Origin: Hofstenia miamia
Taxonomy: Eukaryota; Xenacoelomorpha; Acoela; Hofsteniidae
NCBI GenBank assembly: GCA_900660155.1
Contig: CABFPE010000308.1
Span: 582,015-646,014, forward strand
Length of the DNA: 64,000 bases
Direction of reading: 5' to 3'
Shown here: positions 21,251 through 33,344 of the stretch, in pieces
How positions within the stretch are numbered: the stretch's first letter is position 1
Layout of the letters: each line of letters begins with the position of its first letter
Notes under the pieces: generated by a model
Told to the model about the DNA's origin: nothing
Seen by the model: the letters and a program-made list of their open reading frames with translations, nothing else
Database searches by the model: none
Translations under genes and position numbers: made by a program

Positions 21251-22934
21251 TTTTGAAGCGAGTCTGTGAATATGAAGTGAGTCAAAATTAATTTATGTTC
21301 TCTCTATTATTTATTAAAGTTCAGGTAAGAATAACAGAAAGACTAGGTTGAAGAATAAAAACACTCAATATCAGTTTTTATTAAATTAGTAATGATTAAT
21401 ACAATTAATATAATCTTTAAAAAATTGATAAAAATGATAGGCCTAGATCAAGATCTGCTAAAATTAAGGGCAGGTATGACTACAAAAAAGTATTCAGTAA
21501 GCCTTTAAGCACCAATATGTTCAATAAGAATCGAATTCGATTGTTTTTCTTAAATAATCAATAGACCATTGACCCCAAATGGCGTCACGGGACTACTTTG
21601 AACGTGCTCAAAATAGACCCAAAATTGGCTGACGTGGCACTCAGTGTTAATATTTAATTATTATTCCTTAATTGTATATGCAATCAAGTTGACCTTTGCA
21701 TATCATGTACATAACTTGTTAAAAGTGTTTAAAAAATAAAAATTGATGCAATATAGTTATAAATTACCTTTGACAAAGAAGAAGTTTGAGAAGTTCATTT
21801 TTATCAACAAGAGGAGGTTGCTATTAACTTCAAAACATAGATCGCAGCAAATGTAGGGTAGAGGTAAACTCATATAATAATTCAATTTAGTACATTGTTA
21901 ACTTTAAAATAAGGTAATAATGTGGCATAAAAAGACATTGATTTTGTAGTTATATCACATTGGAAGATTTTATTTTTTTGTTTATTTTGTGACTTTTACT
22001 ATTGTTTTATAAGCAGTCACTCATTAGTTTTATTATGCAAAATGATTACACAGAAATTGTCTTCTAGAGACCATTGGGGTATGTGATGCCCCAACATAGA
22101 TCTTTAGTGGGTTTTTCAACTTATATATTTCTCAATCTTTCATATACAGAGTTTTTTGAATATGTAAAACAAAAATACATTATAATTTACTGTTTAAGCA
22201 TGTCGTGGTAAAGAATCTTGTGTAGTTAGATATCAAAAGTGTTGGTTAGAGAAAGCTGATGAGATTATGGCATTCACATATTTTCAGACTTAAATGATTC
22301 GAAGTTTATGGCAGTTGAAGGGTCTGATAGTATCAATGAAGATGACATTACAATTCTGGATCCTAATTTGCTAGAAAATATAAATAGGAAGATGAAATAT
22401 CTAGCAATGATATAGCAGCATTGCGAACAGTCAAATCACACAGGTCATGCACTTCAACGAAATATATAACTTTATTTTTGGACCAGTACTACGAATAAAT
22501 CAATTGAATGAGAGTGAGACTTCTTGCCTTCTTTTAGACTCCTATTCCAAAAAATCATCAGCATAGTAATGCTTTTGGAAGAAAAAAAGTTAGTAAATTG
22601 AATTGAGAACATAATAAACAGAAAGCATTCATAAGAATGTTGATACTTACTGCATTTCGTTTTTCTTAGAAATATTGATGAATTGTAATGGTTTTGCTGT
22701 CTGCAAAGCAGCTTTTACATTGCATTGTTTTTTTAAATACAATCTTAAATACAGTTTATGAAAAACCATGATGATCCTTTGTCTCCAATTATCTTGAAGA
22801 CAACTTACAAAGCTATAATATTCCTTTGGAATTAATTACAATTGACGAAAGTTTTTTAGAATACTAAGAGTGCGTGGAGTTTATCCAATGCATTGACAGA
22901 GCCAGGAAGGATATATATATATATATATATATAT

Positions 22935-23934
22935 NNNNNNNNNNNNNNNNNNNNNNNNNNNNNNNNNNNNNNNNNNNNNNNNNNNNNNNNNNNNNNNNNN
23001 NNNNNNNNNNNNNNNNNNNNNNNNNNNNNNNNNNNNNNNNNNNNNNNNNNNNNNNNNNNNNNNNNNNNNNNNNNNNNNNNNNNNNNNNNNNNNNNNNNNN
23101 NNNNNNNNNNNNNNNNNNNNNNNNNNNNNNNNNNNNNNNNNNNNNNNNNNNNNNNNNNNNNNNNNNNNNNNNNNNNNNNNNNNNNNNNNNNNNNNNNNNN
23201 NNNNNNNNNNNNNNNNNNNNNNNNNNNNNNNNNNNNNNNNNNNNNNNNNNNNNNNNNNNNNNNNNNNNNNNNNNNNNNNNNNNNNNNNNNNNNNNNNNNN
23301 NNNNNNNNNNNNNNNNNNNNNNNNNNNNNNNNNNNNNNNNNNNNNNNNNNNNNNNNNNNNNNNNNNNNNNNNNNNNNNNNNNNNNNNNNNNNNNNNNNNN
23401 NNNNNNNNNNNNNNNNNNNNNNNNNNNNNNNNNNNNNNNNNNNNNNNNNNNNNNNNNNNNNNNNNNNNNNNNNNNNNNNNNNNNNNNNNNNNNNNNNNNN
23501 NNNNNNNNNNNNNNNNNNNNNNNNNNNNNNNNNNNNNNNNNNNNNNNNNNNNNNNNNNNNNNNNNNNNNNNNNNNNNNNNNNNNNNNNNNNNNNNNNNNN
23601 NNNNNNNNNNNNNNNNNNNNNNNNNNNNNNNNNNNNNNNNNNNNNNNNNNNNNNNNNNNNNNNNNNNNNNNNNNNNNNNNNNNNNNNNNNNNNNNNNNNN
23701 NNNNNNNNNNNNNNNNNNNNNNNNNNNNNNNNNNNNNNNNNNNNNNNNNNNNNNNNNNNNNNNNNNNNNNNNNNNNNNNNNNNNNNNNNNNNNNNNNNNN
23801 NNNNNNNNNNNNNNNNNNNNNNNNNNNNNNNNNNNNNNNNNNNNNNNNNNNNNNNNNNNNNNNNNNNNNNNNNNNNNNNNNNNNNNNNNNNNNNNNNNNN
23901 NNNNNNNNNNNNNNNNNNNNNNNNNNNNNNNNNN
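22935..23934. other. Assembly gap of exactly 1000 N
   Basis: A run of exactly 1000 unknown bases, a conventional placeholder length. It is bounded on both sides by (TA)n and by the two arms of a perfect inverted repeat. The true content and length are unknown. Confidence 0.99.
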
Positions 23935-25618
23935 ATATATATATATATATATATATATCCTTCCTGGCTCTGTCAATGCATTGGATAAACTCCACGCACT
24001 CTTAGTATTCTAAAAAACTTTCGTCAATTGTAATTAATTCCAAAGGAATATTATAGCTTTGTAAGTTGTCTTCAAGATAATTGGAGACAAAGGATCATCA
24101 TGGTTTTTCATAAACTGTATTTAAGATTGTATTTAAAAAAACAATGCAATGTAAAAGCTGCTTTGCAGACAGCAAAACCATTACAATTCATCAATATTTC
24201 TAAGAAAAACGAAATGCAGTAAGTATCAACATTCTTATGAATGCTTTCTGTTTATTATGTTCTCAATTCAATTTACTAACTTTTTTTCTTCCAAAAGCAT
24301 TACTATGCTGATGATTTTTTGGAATAGGAGTCTAAAAGAAGGCAAGAAGTCTCACTCTCATTCAATTGATTTATTCGTAGTACTGGTCCAAAAATAAAGT
24401 TATATATTTCGTTGAAGTGCATGACCTGTGTGATTTGACTGTTCGCAATGCTGCTATATCATTGCTAGATATTTCATCTTCCTATTTATATTTTCTAGCA
24501 AATTAGGATCCAGAATTGTAATGTCATCTTCATTGATACTATCAGACCCTTCAACTGCCATAAACTTCGAATCATTTAAGTCTGAAAATATGTGAATGCC
24601 ATAATCTCATCAGCTTTCTCTAACCAACACTTTTGATATCTAACTACACAAGATTCTTTACCACGACATGCTTAAACAGTAAATTATAATGTATTTTTGT
24701 TTTACATATTCAAAAAACTCTGTATATGAAAGATTGAGAAATATATAAGTTGAAAAACCCACTAAAGATCTATGTTGGGGCATCACATACCCCAATGGTC
24801 TCTAGAAGACAATTTCTGTGTAATCATTTTGCATAATAAAACTAATGAGTGACTGCTTATAAAACAATAGTAAAAGTCACAAAATAAACAAAAAAATAAA
24901 ATCTTCCAATGTGATATAACTACAAAATCAATGTCTTTTTATGCCACATTATTACCTTATTTTAAAGTTAACAATGTACTAAATTGAATTATTATATGAG
25001 TTTACCTCTACCCTACATTTGCTGCGATCTATGTTTTGAAGTTAATAGCAACCTCCTCTTGTTGATAAAAATGAACTTCTCAAACTTCTTCTTTGTCAAA
25101 GGTAATTTATAACTATATTGCATCAATTTTTATTTTTTAAACACTTTTAACAAGTTATGTACATGATATGCAAAGGTCAACTTGATTGCATATACAATTA
25201 AGGAATAATAATTAAATATTAACACTGAGTGCCACGTCAGCCAATTTTGGGTCTATTTTGAGCACGTTCAAAGTAGTCCCGTGACGCCATTTGGGGTCAA
25301 TGGTCTATTGATTATTTAAGAAAAACAATCGAATTCGATTCTTATTGAACATATTGGTGCTTAAAGGCTTACTGAATACTTTTTTGTAGTCATACCTGCC
25401 CTTAATTTTAGCAGATCTTGATCTAGGCCTATCATTTTTATCAATTTTTTAAAGATTATATTAATTGTATTAATCATTACTAATTTAATAAAAACTGATA
25501 TTGAGTGTTTTTATTCTTCAACCTAGTCTTTCTGTTATTCTTACCTGAACTTTAATAAATAATAGAGAGAACATAAATTAATTTTGACTCACTTCATATT
25601 CACAGACTCGCTTCAAAA

Positions 25619-25885
25619 TTGTTCGAACTTACAAATGCAAGCAAGATGCTCGTGCATACAAGAATTACACAGAACAATGAACCTGCCAATGCTGTGACAT
25701 CAATCACTTCTGGAGGGGGGTCATATCGTGAAGCTAGCAACACATTCAAAATCTCTATTGGAACGTTGAATAATAGAATAAAAGCAAAACACAATGAAAA
25801 ACCTGGCCACAAGTCAGCCCTGTCTGCATTCGAGAAAGATACTCTCATTCGGTACCTGACAACTGTGATAACTAGAATAGTGTAA
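25619..25885 (+). mobile_element. pogo-type transposase N-terminal fragment (right-arm copy)
   Basis: Identical to the left-arm copy, in opposite orientation; same pipsqueak-type helix-turn-helix (SYREASNTFKISIGTLNNRI). Confidence 0.6.
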
Positions 25886-26043
25886 TAGATTATTTTGCGA
25901 TGCTTTTACATTATTTCATTATCAAAGTTATCTGGCCAATAACAATGAAATAAATTTTTATTCAATTCATAAAAATTATAATGTAAGATAGTTCAATATT
26001 GCATACAAATTTTACTCAATAATGTTTTTTCTAAACTGGGTCC

Positions 26044-26485
26044 CTTAGGTTGCCGTAGATCGCGATCTAGATATGGATCGAGCCAATTCCTGCACATCCA
26101 CTGGATGTGTATCAGAAAATTTATTTATGGATATCTATTAATCATTGTGGATCAAAAATTAAGAGCTAATTGATTAATTTTTTCCTTCTTATAGTAAATG
26201 ATTATGATAAATATTTTGCAATGAACACTCAGTATTATTTTGTGTAAACATCTGATAATAGAATACACGTGTGCTAACCACACTACATCCTGAGAGCTGA
26301 TTACATGTTTGGTATAATAATCAAAATATTAGGCAGTCATCAAAACTCCCCACGATTTCAGACATGTAATTATGTGTTGGATGTCTTGAATTTCTGCTGG
26401 ATATGGATTCTATGGATAGATCCATTCAAATTGTCTGTATTGGACTGGATATGGATCGGAAATTATTCGGTCTGCGGCACCCCTG
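26044..26485. mobile_element. hAT-like MITE (right-arm copy)
   Basis: The mirror copy of the element at 20384-20825, with the same imperfect ends and internal GGATC/GATATGGATC words. Confidence 0.45.
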
Positions 26486-27239
26486 ACATCCCTGATAACT
26501 CAAAGTGCAAGTGATGCAAACATACACTTTATCACTTACAAATGTTTCCAATAACACATGTTGAGTCTCATGCTCCAGTATACTTAAATGTACTGTTTTG
26601 TTGATCAAACCATTGATAGAGCCTAACACTGAGTCAACATTTTTAAGGTTCATTATAGTGGTATAATGAATGTATCGGGTGCTCCTTAAAAAAATTTCTC
26701 TTAGCATCTGAAATTTCAATTAAAATTATTTTTATAAAATAACTATATTTAACATACCCGTTTGGAAAATCCTAAGTATTTTTGAAGTCTTGGAGACTGA
26801 CATAGATTTCAACGGTATTTGGAGGCCTAGCCTATTAGTATAAATTATTTTGTTGTGATTTCAGCCCAAATATTACCAATAACTCTAAGCCACCCTGAAT
26901 GATGCTTCAAATTTTAAAAAATATAGTCCATGAAATGGTGCCGGCTGGAATTGGGTAGTGAAAGCAACGAGAAGGCACGGGCATGCAATCTTTTCCATGA
27001 AACATCTAAATATTTATGTTTCACATTTTCATTGAGATGTCTTTGCACTTGAGCTCCAAAATAAAATAATTTCCAAATTTTAATCTAAAGTTTTTTGAAA
27101 GTTTTTGAAAGTTTTTATTAGAAATATTGGTCAAAGAAACGAAAATTTTTTTCATCACAGATATTAATGTTTTCCTGAATATATTTTTGATGCTGATTCC
27201 AAATCTAATTATAGTTTTTTCTAACACGTATAGTTTTTG

Positions 27240-27282
<43 letters not shown>

Positions 27283-27284
<2 letters not shown>

Positions 27285-28019
27285 TATATTAACATATTTT
27301 TCGGAGATTGTCTTCTTCACTTAGCAACTTAAAATATGCGAAAATCTTAGCATAAAAAAACTAAATGAATATTTATAAACTAAATGAATATTTATAAAAT
27401 TATCATGAACTCATAGCATTAGGGTTTTTCAAGCATGACATTCCTATAACAAACTAGCAATCATCCTAAAGCAAAAGTTATAATTGGATTAATTTTAGGG
27501 TAACAATGTTACCCCAAACTTAGCCTATTGATGTTTTTGGTGAATCTAAATAAGCAAAGTTAGAATGGCTCCCATATTGTGCAGACAAAAAGTACGTAAA
27601 AAATGTGGGAAATTCACAAAATATCAGGTTCTTCCTATTTGATTTGAGCTCAAAATCCTATTCTAGTTGTTGTTGGGGCAACACAATTTCCCCAAAATTA
27701 ATTTAACCATTAAACCAGGTTAAATCTTTGATTATTATCTGGAAAATAATGGTTTTATTTTAAAATCTACTGATATGGTAAATATTGATTCCAAAATAGG
27801 TTAGTGGTAGAAAATAACAAACCATAGGTCTAGGTTCTTATACTCTCCACACAGGATAGAAGATTAAAGCAGATTATAGCACATTACTTCGGATAATCAA
27901 CTGCTTGGAAAATAAGATCTGATCTCCTTGTCCACTTTCAATTAAATGATTAAATTTCCTTAAAAAGAAATGAAATATTTTTTCTGAAAAACATGCAAAC
28001 AATTTTTTTGCCCCTCCTT
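27283..28019. other. No gene; two copies of a GGGG/CCCC palindrome
   Basis: AT-rich spacer. At 27495-27517 TTAGGGTAAC, three bases, GTTACCCCAA; at 27673-27695 TTGGGGCAAC, three bases, ATTTCCCCAA. Related palindromes occur at 22074, 24775, 38051 and 47207. Confidence 0.6.
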
Positions 28020-29640
28020 TAAGAAGTTTCTCACCGCGCCCTTGGTCCAGATGATTGTCTTATCTGTGCTTCGGGAGATCAGTTGCTGTATTAGTGCTGC
28101 AACCTATTTTTCAGACATGACTGACGAATGCGCTGACATTTCAAACAAGGAGCAGTTGGTGATATGCATCCGGTGGGTGGACAATCGTACATTAGGTAAC
28201 ACTGATGTTCTCATCTGGCTGTATGAAATTGATGAACTTTCTGCATCCACTATTGAGCATTGTTTTTGCATGAACATTTCATTTACTAACTGTTGGAGCC
28301 AATGTTATCATGGGGCGAGTAACATTCTGACGTGAGAAGTGGAATCGCAAACCAACTGAGGACCTTGAGCCTCGTGCACTATTCCTGTGGAGCAATGACC
28401 ATTCCCTAAATCTATATGTCTAGTGATGCAATCAAGAACGATGCTTTGGATACTAATTCGAAGCATCAAAACTGATGAAGTATTCACTTAAGCTTAAGTT
28501 TCTTTATCCCATGTGTTGAACTGGCCTTGCAGACTTGCTAAAATTTGTTATCATTATTTACAGTGTCGCTCAATAACCCTGGTATGGAATCCCGATTCCA
28601 TTCATTTCATTACCTCTGAAATTTACCTGGGAGAGTTAATACTTCGTCACATGAACGACTTGAACAATACTTTGGAATCAACCTCAAACTCTGCTTCAGG
28701 TAGCGTCTGCACAGCAATGATGATTGCTATCATGCAACAGTTCCATAGTGACGATTGGTCTGATTTTTGCTCATCAACAGTGCTGCAGTACTAACCAGAT
28801 TTAGATGTCAATGAAACTGAGTTACAACTACAAAGAAAGTGTCCGCGGCATTTCAAGACTGGTGTTACAGAGCCCACATTCCGAGTGTACAAGTATCTGA
28901 AGGAATTGCTGCTTCTTTGCATTCGTTGTCATTAATCATGGGAGAATGTCTTTGATGATGTTGCTGCTTTCTGCAATAAGATTTGAATCATAACCGAGTC
29001 AGATTATATCTTTGGATTCGATCATCAACATATTATGGAAACAAAAAATGCGTATGCATTTGCAAGAGCTCTCCTTTGTTGAATCTATAGTGATATCTGA
29101 GATTGCATTGGTCATTCAGTTGCACTTGGTAATTGAGCGTTCTTTCAGGGTGTAATCTTTCGAAGGCTTATAATAAAACACTGGTATCATCTGTTAACAA
29201 CAGTACATCCATTTAAATATCTTTTAGCACCGCGCTTACTAGTATCGTCTAGTTGTGTGTCAACATTGTTACACAATTAGTTAATTAAGTAAATCTACAC
29301 AGTGCACTCAGATACCTCAAACGTTATCTAAGGTAGGGCGCAAACGATACAACTTTTGTTGCTAAACCAATTATAGCAAGCAATGTGATAGGATAATTTT
29401 GAAATAATTTGAATTCCTCCAAAGTGGTTTCTTATCTTAATTGGTTTCGCAACAAAAGTTGTATCATTTGCGCGCGGCCTAAGAGCTACCATGATCAAAG
29501 TCAGCTGAATCATCTTACACTTTTCTGCGTAGGCAAGAAACACACCGATGCTCTGTCGCGTGAAAGTGTTGCAAACATTTTCGATGGAAGCAATGAACAT
29601 CAAAAGCCTGTGTTTGGAAAGTTTATGAAGTATGCTTAAT
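28020..29640 (+). mobile_element. hAT transposase remnant (DUF4371 / ZMYM1-like type)
   Basis: From 28042 the frame reads VLREISCCISAATYFSDMTD, SNKEQLVICIRWVD and CWSQCYHGASNI, the RNase H-like core of DUF4371-type hAT transposases (the first catalytic aspartate lies in SDMTDE; the family has the CxGQxYDGAxNM motif). Middle-region pieces follow at 28513-28960. IERSFRV near 29135 is the start of the dimerisation domain. After an inserted MITE the end continues QSQLNHLTLFCVGKKHTDAL and GSNEHQKPVFGKF. Stops and shifts are frequent, so it is inactive. Confidence 0.75.
29334..29481. mobile_element. Small MITE nested in the hAT remnant
   Basis: 148 bp. The inverted repeats are about 40 bases long: TAGGGCGCAAACGATACAAC then TTTTGTTGC and AAACCAATTA, with a 4-base length difference near the tip on the right. 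There is only a ~65-base centre. The hAT coding similarity stops at one side and resumes at the other. No clear target duplication; superfamily unassigned. Confidence 0.7.
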
Positions 29641-30239
29641 TTTTAGTCGTTTTTTTAATATTCAATGAAATATATGCGTAAGATTGAGCTGGTGCAAAAC
29701 ATTTGTATTTCCTTTGAGATATCATATGCTTAATTTTATTATATAAATTATTAAATCACCAAAATTTTACGAATCATTAACAATATTTTTCTTTTTTAAA
29801 CATTAAATCCTTCAATTTAGAAACTATAATTTTCACTATCAAGAAAGATCCGATATTCTACTTTTGATTTAATAATGTATGAAATCTATTTCTTCAAGAA
29901 ATTTATGTGGCCGGGTCAACAATTACTACGCGGGGCCTGAACAGTATTAAAATACTTCAAGAGATTTCGGCTGGCAGCAATTTGGTGGAATCCGTGCCTT
30001 GATTTGAAAATGGAATTTTAGAGGGAAAAGGTTATGCTTTTTCCATGATATAGACGTTGTCATGCAAGAAAACATGTTTTTCTGACATATCATAGACTAT
30101 TTAATATTTTTACATTTTCATTCGATTTTAATTGAGGAATGAGTTTGTTCTTCATCAATAATTAGAGCAACCAAAGTCACAAAAGTCATATTTTTTTCTG
30201 CCACGCGTTACTCAACAGATTACTCAACCATTATCAATG

Positions 30240-32650
30240 CCAAGTTGCAGAGGACGTGATCGAAGAGAACTCAATGTGCTCAACAACTTGCTCAAAGACT
30301 ACCTCAACCTTGACTATGATAACAGACGTGACATCTCATACTGCATCCGTATCCTCTTACCCGCTCAATGATATGGATGGGACTCCACCATCGAAATTCC
30401 TTTACTCCAGCTCCGTATCGACCACTTGCTTCAGCTCGCAGCTGTCAAACAACTTTGACAGAAGAAGAAGCAGCTCAATAAGAAGACTCGAGACTACGCC
30501 CCAAACAAATAGTTTACTAGTTCTATCTCTCCGATTTTGGATTTTTCTGTTGATTTAGCGGATGCCACTTTTTTCTCTAGTGCAGTAAGTCCTGGTTTAC
30601 AGCCAGGCCATCACACTACTTTAATTTCTAATCAATATACCATTCTTGCGCCTTATTCTTCTTATATTGCTTCACCTTTAGCACCTGTAATTGATGCGCT
30701 CTTATCTTCACCACAAATCTCCTTTGATAGTGCACCATCTGCAGCTAGTATCGAAAGTCAACAGCCGGTTATTAATCTTGGACTGTTAAAAAGAATTAAC
30801 GATCTCGCGATGCAATTACCTGAGTCGGTGTAAAGCAATTTCCTTAATTATTATGTTTCCTTGTCACATCTACCGCTACGGCAAATCTTGTTTATGCTTG
30901 ACCAGTTTCTTGCCAGACATAGCATACATATGGAAGAAGAGAATTATCATAATGACAAACTCAGCCAGAAGAGACGTCTCAAAGAAGTCTGGAAGCAACC
31001 AATATGGAGTTCCCACCCGGCATTTCGGAAGAACCAGTTATTTTGGATGCAGCAGTTCTGCCAGATTACCACTTCCTACGCGTGAACATTAATTGGAATT
31101 GTTTAGAAACTCATCACGAGTTGCCTCAATGCCTAAGCTCTACTAAAGCCAACTTCATCATGTTTACGAGATTCTGACCGTTCATAGTCAAGAAACCTAG
31201 AAAATTTTAAGATCATATACAAAAACACATACTTGCTCAAATATTAGCACTCAAAGAAGGTCGTATAATCGAAGAGTCGCCACTTTCAAGCTTCGTTTTT
31301 AACTGCTTTGCAGTACCTAAAGAATCGCAATAAAGTTAGATTCGTCATAGACTTTAGTCCGGTGACAAAGATTTCGTTGCATCCAAAATTCTACTTGCCA
31401 CCTTTTCTACAAGTTATTAAACTTTCTTAACCTCCTAAAAACCATGCATGTTGTCGTTAGATCTTAAATCAGCTTCTTATCATCTTGACTTAGCAGAAGA
31501 TCAGAAATACACATGTCTTCTATCTCCGGATGGACGTCGCTACCGCTTCAACAAATTTCCGATGGGAGTAGCAGTATCGCCATATTCGTGCCAAATTTTT
31601 CTTAATTATCTACTAGCTCCACCCGAACTTTTATGTAGTTTATGCTAAAGTCACATCGATAACATAATACTAGTCTTTCATATATCAAAACTCACGAAAA
31701 TTAATGAATATCTAGAATTTTTTGAAGATTTCGGAATACTTTCAAAAAGAGAAATCAAACAGAAGTCTGTTATCGAAAGCTGATATAGTAGGTTTCACAA
31801 TGGATATCGACCGATCAACACTGACTAATAAAGAGAAGTATAGGGGGTTTCAGCAAAAATGTCGCATTTCATAAAATGTATTTAAACAAACAATTGATTT
31901 ACAAGAAACAGCAGAAAACACTGAACAGTTCACTTTAAATAATCTCCTTGCAAATCAATGATCTTCTGGAGATCCTCGCGAAGTCGAGTAAGTTCCCTTC
32001 CCAATTTATATCGACTGAATTGCTCGAGGTAGTTAGCCAAAAACTGCAGAACAGAATTTCGATCATTAAAAACCTTTTCCGCACGATGGGCTTCCATATT
32101 TCGAAATATGTAGCGATCGCACAAATTCATGTCAGGTGAAACATTTAGCCTTCGCATGGGCTATTACATCGCCTTGGGCCTTTGTCACACCACTGTATTA
32201 CTCTATAGAGAGACCTAATCTCCTTATGCTGCTAGGACGTTTGTTTATTAATATGCCACATTATTATCAATGGAATAAAGAAATAGAAATCAATTCAGAA
32301 ATATGGTTTACGGATGCTTCAGATTACGGTATGGGTATAGTCAGAGATTCAAAAGACAATCCTATATTATCCTCATCTGAAACAGAAGAAGGTCAACACA
32401 TATATACCAAGGAACTACAGCTTTCGCTATATCGCATGCTTTCTGGCTAAGGCACAATCTGCGATATATACAGACTCTCAGGCGATCTACTATTCAGCCA
32501 ACGTACAAAATTGTACATTGTAAATTGTTTGAATTGTCATTAATGGTTAATTTGTTAATTTTTGTTAAATTACTCATTGTGAGATGGGTACCATCACAGG
32601 AAAATCCTACGGATGCCCGTCAAGGGACATATAAGATTATAGTATAGGAC
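30240..32650 (+). mobile_element. Fossil LTR-type retroelement (Ty3/gypsy- or DIRS-like)
   Basis: A decayed retroelement, broken many times. Parts visible in order: a serine/proline-rich gag-like region (about 30250-30830), a spacer, reverse transcriptase (about 31170-31790) and RNase H with its distal tail (about 32170-32640). I found no flanking long terminal repeats, so its ends are approximate and Ty3/gypsy and DIRS kin cannot be told apart by eye. A mariner fragment lies inside it. The many breaks and the later insertion point to an old copy. Confidence 0.65.
31839..32150 (-). mobile_element. Mariner transposase C-terminal fragment
   Basis: On the minus strand, 75 codons read SPDMNLCDRYIFRNMEAH, then VFNDRNSVLQFLANYL, LTRLREDLQKIIDLQGDYL. 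This is the C-terminus of a mariner-type transposase (SPDLxPxDxxLF block carrying the last catalytic aspartate, then the W/L-K-I-x-x-x-GxY ending). The left tip starts TATAGGGGGTTTCAGC, consistent with a mariner end at a TA. The 5' part is missing. It is inserted in the fossil retroelement. Confidence 0.7.
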
Positions 32651-33005
32651 CAAATTTCATACAAAGGGGACGAGATGAGCTCATAATTTAGATACCTCGA
32701 ATTTGGCATTGGGAAGAAGAGAATAAGTTTTGGATAAGTTTTGCTAGATAATTATTGACCCGACCTGACCCTACCTACTGGCCGACGCGCTTCTAACACT
32801 AGCCATGCATGCTAGTAGCTGAAAAAATATTTAGGGAACTATATAAATTAATATGTCATGGATTTTTTAAGCCACACGTGTTGCAGGACTGTGCCATGTG
32901 TATCCCAGTCAAAATATATGACGGTTGACAATCTAATTGCTTCATTAAAACAGCTATCATAAAATATAAGTTTTTCAATGTTTGACTGAGATGAAATTTC
33001 AACAG
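32651..33005. other. No gene recognised
   Basis: Spacer between the fossil retroelement and the next hAT piece; no clear open frame or repeat. Confidence 0.4.
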
Positions 33006-33340
33006 ATTTGGTTATTACTTCCATCCTTGATCCTCGAAATGATATCTGTGGAATAATGGCCTATATTAAGTCACGATTAGAAAATACCGGTTGCAATGCT
33101 ATAATGGAAGGAAAGGGATGTACATTTAATTGGAATTGTATGCTAAGTTATGAAAATGTCAAGCTACATCGGCTGCAGTTGAAAGATGTTTCTCTATGTT
33201 CAGAAAACTCCTGGTCTGTGACAGAATCTAAAACCACAACAATACATCGAAATTCATGTGAAGCAATTGCTTTAAAAAAATTGACTTATTTTTATGAATT
33301 TGTTTTATATCTTGTTCTAAGTAATAGAAAAACTTTTTAT
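33006..33340 (+). mobile_element. hAT transposase C-terminal fragment (second lineage)
   Basis: The first frame opens with ITSILDPRND, a block that commonly precedes the dimerisation domain (LDPRxK). About 33158 a shifted frame reads CQATSAAVERCFSMFRKLLV, then CDRI, the hAT dimerisation signature (ATSAAVERxFS). The frameshift between them and the following stop show it is dead. It is only distantly similar to the hAT pieces at 16, 28, 46 and 47 kb. Confidence 0.65.
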
Positions 33341-33344
33341 ATTG

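Larger units (their letters stand above)
19587..22934. repeat. Left arm of a 3.35-kb inverted repeat
   Basis: Every position p here matches the complement of position 46869 minus p in 23935-27282. The open frames are mirrored with exactly that constant sum, so there are no insertions or deletions between arms, and every segment I compared by eye was identical. The arm starts inside a (TA)n run (19580-19627) and ends in another at the gap. It contains a pogo-type fragment, a hAT-like MITE and a short coding-like stretch (22290-22410, reading AVEGSDSINEDDITILDP). Confidence 0.93.
23935..27282. repeat. Right arm of the 3.35-kb inverted repeat
   Basis: The mirror image of 19587-22934. The outer (TA)n here (27242-27282, about 41 bases) is a little shorter than its partner on the left (about 47 bases). 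Beyond it the flanks are unrelated: GATATATTAACATAT on the right against a different sequence on the left. Confidence 0.93.

Noticed and set aside
22856-24013. Long open frames across the first gap, and similar ones at 47579-48837
   Set aside because: They consist of N and (TA)n codons (Tyr-Ile repeats); they are artefacts.
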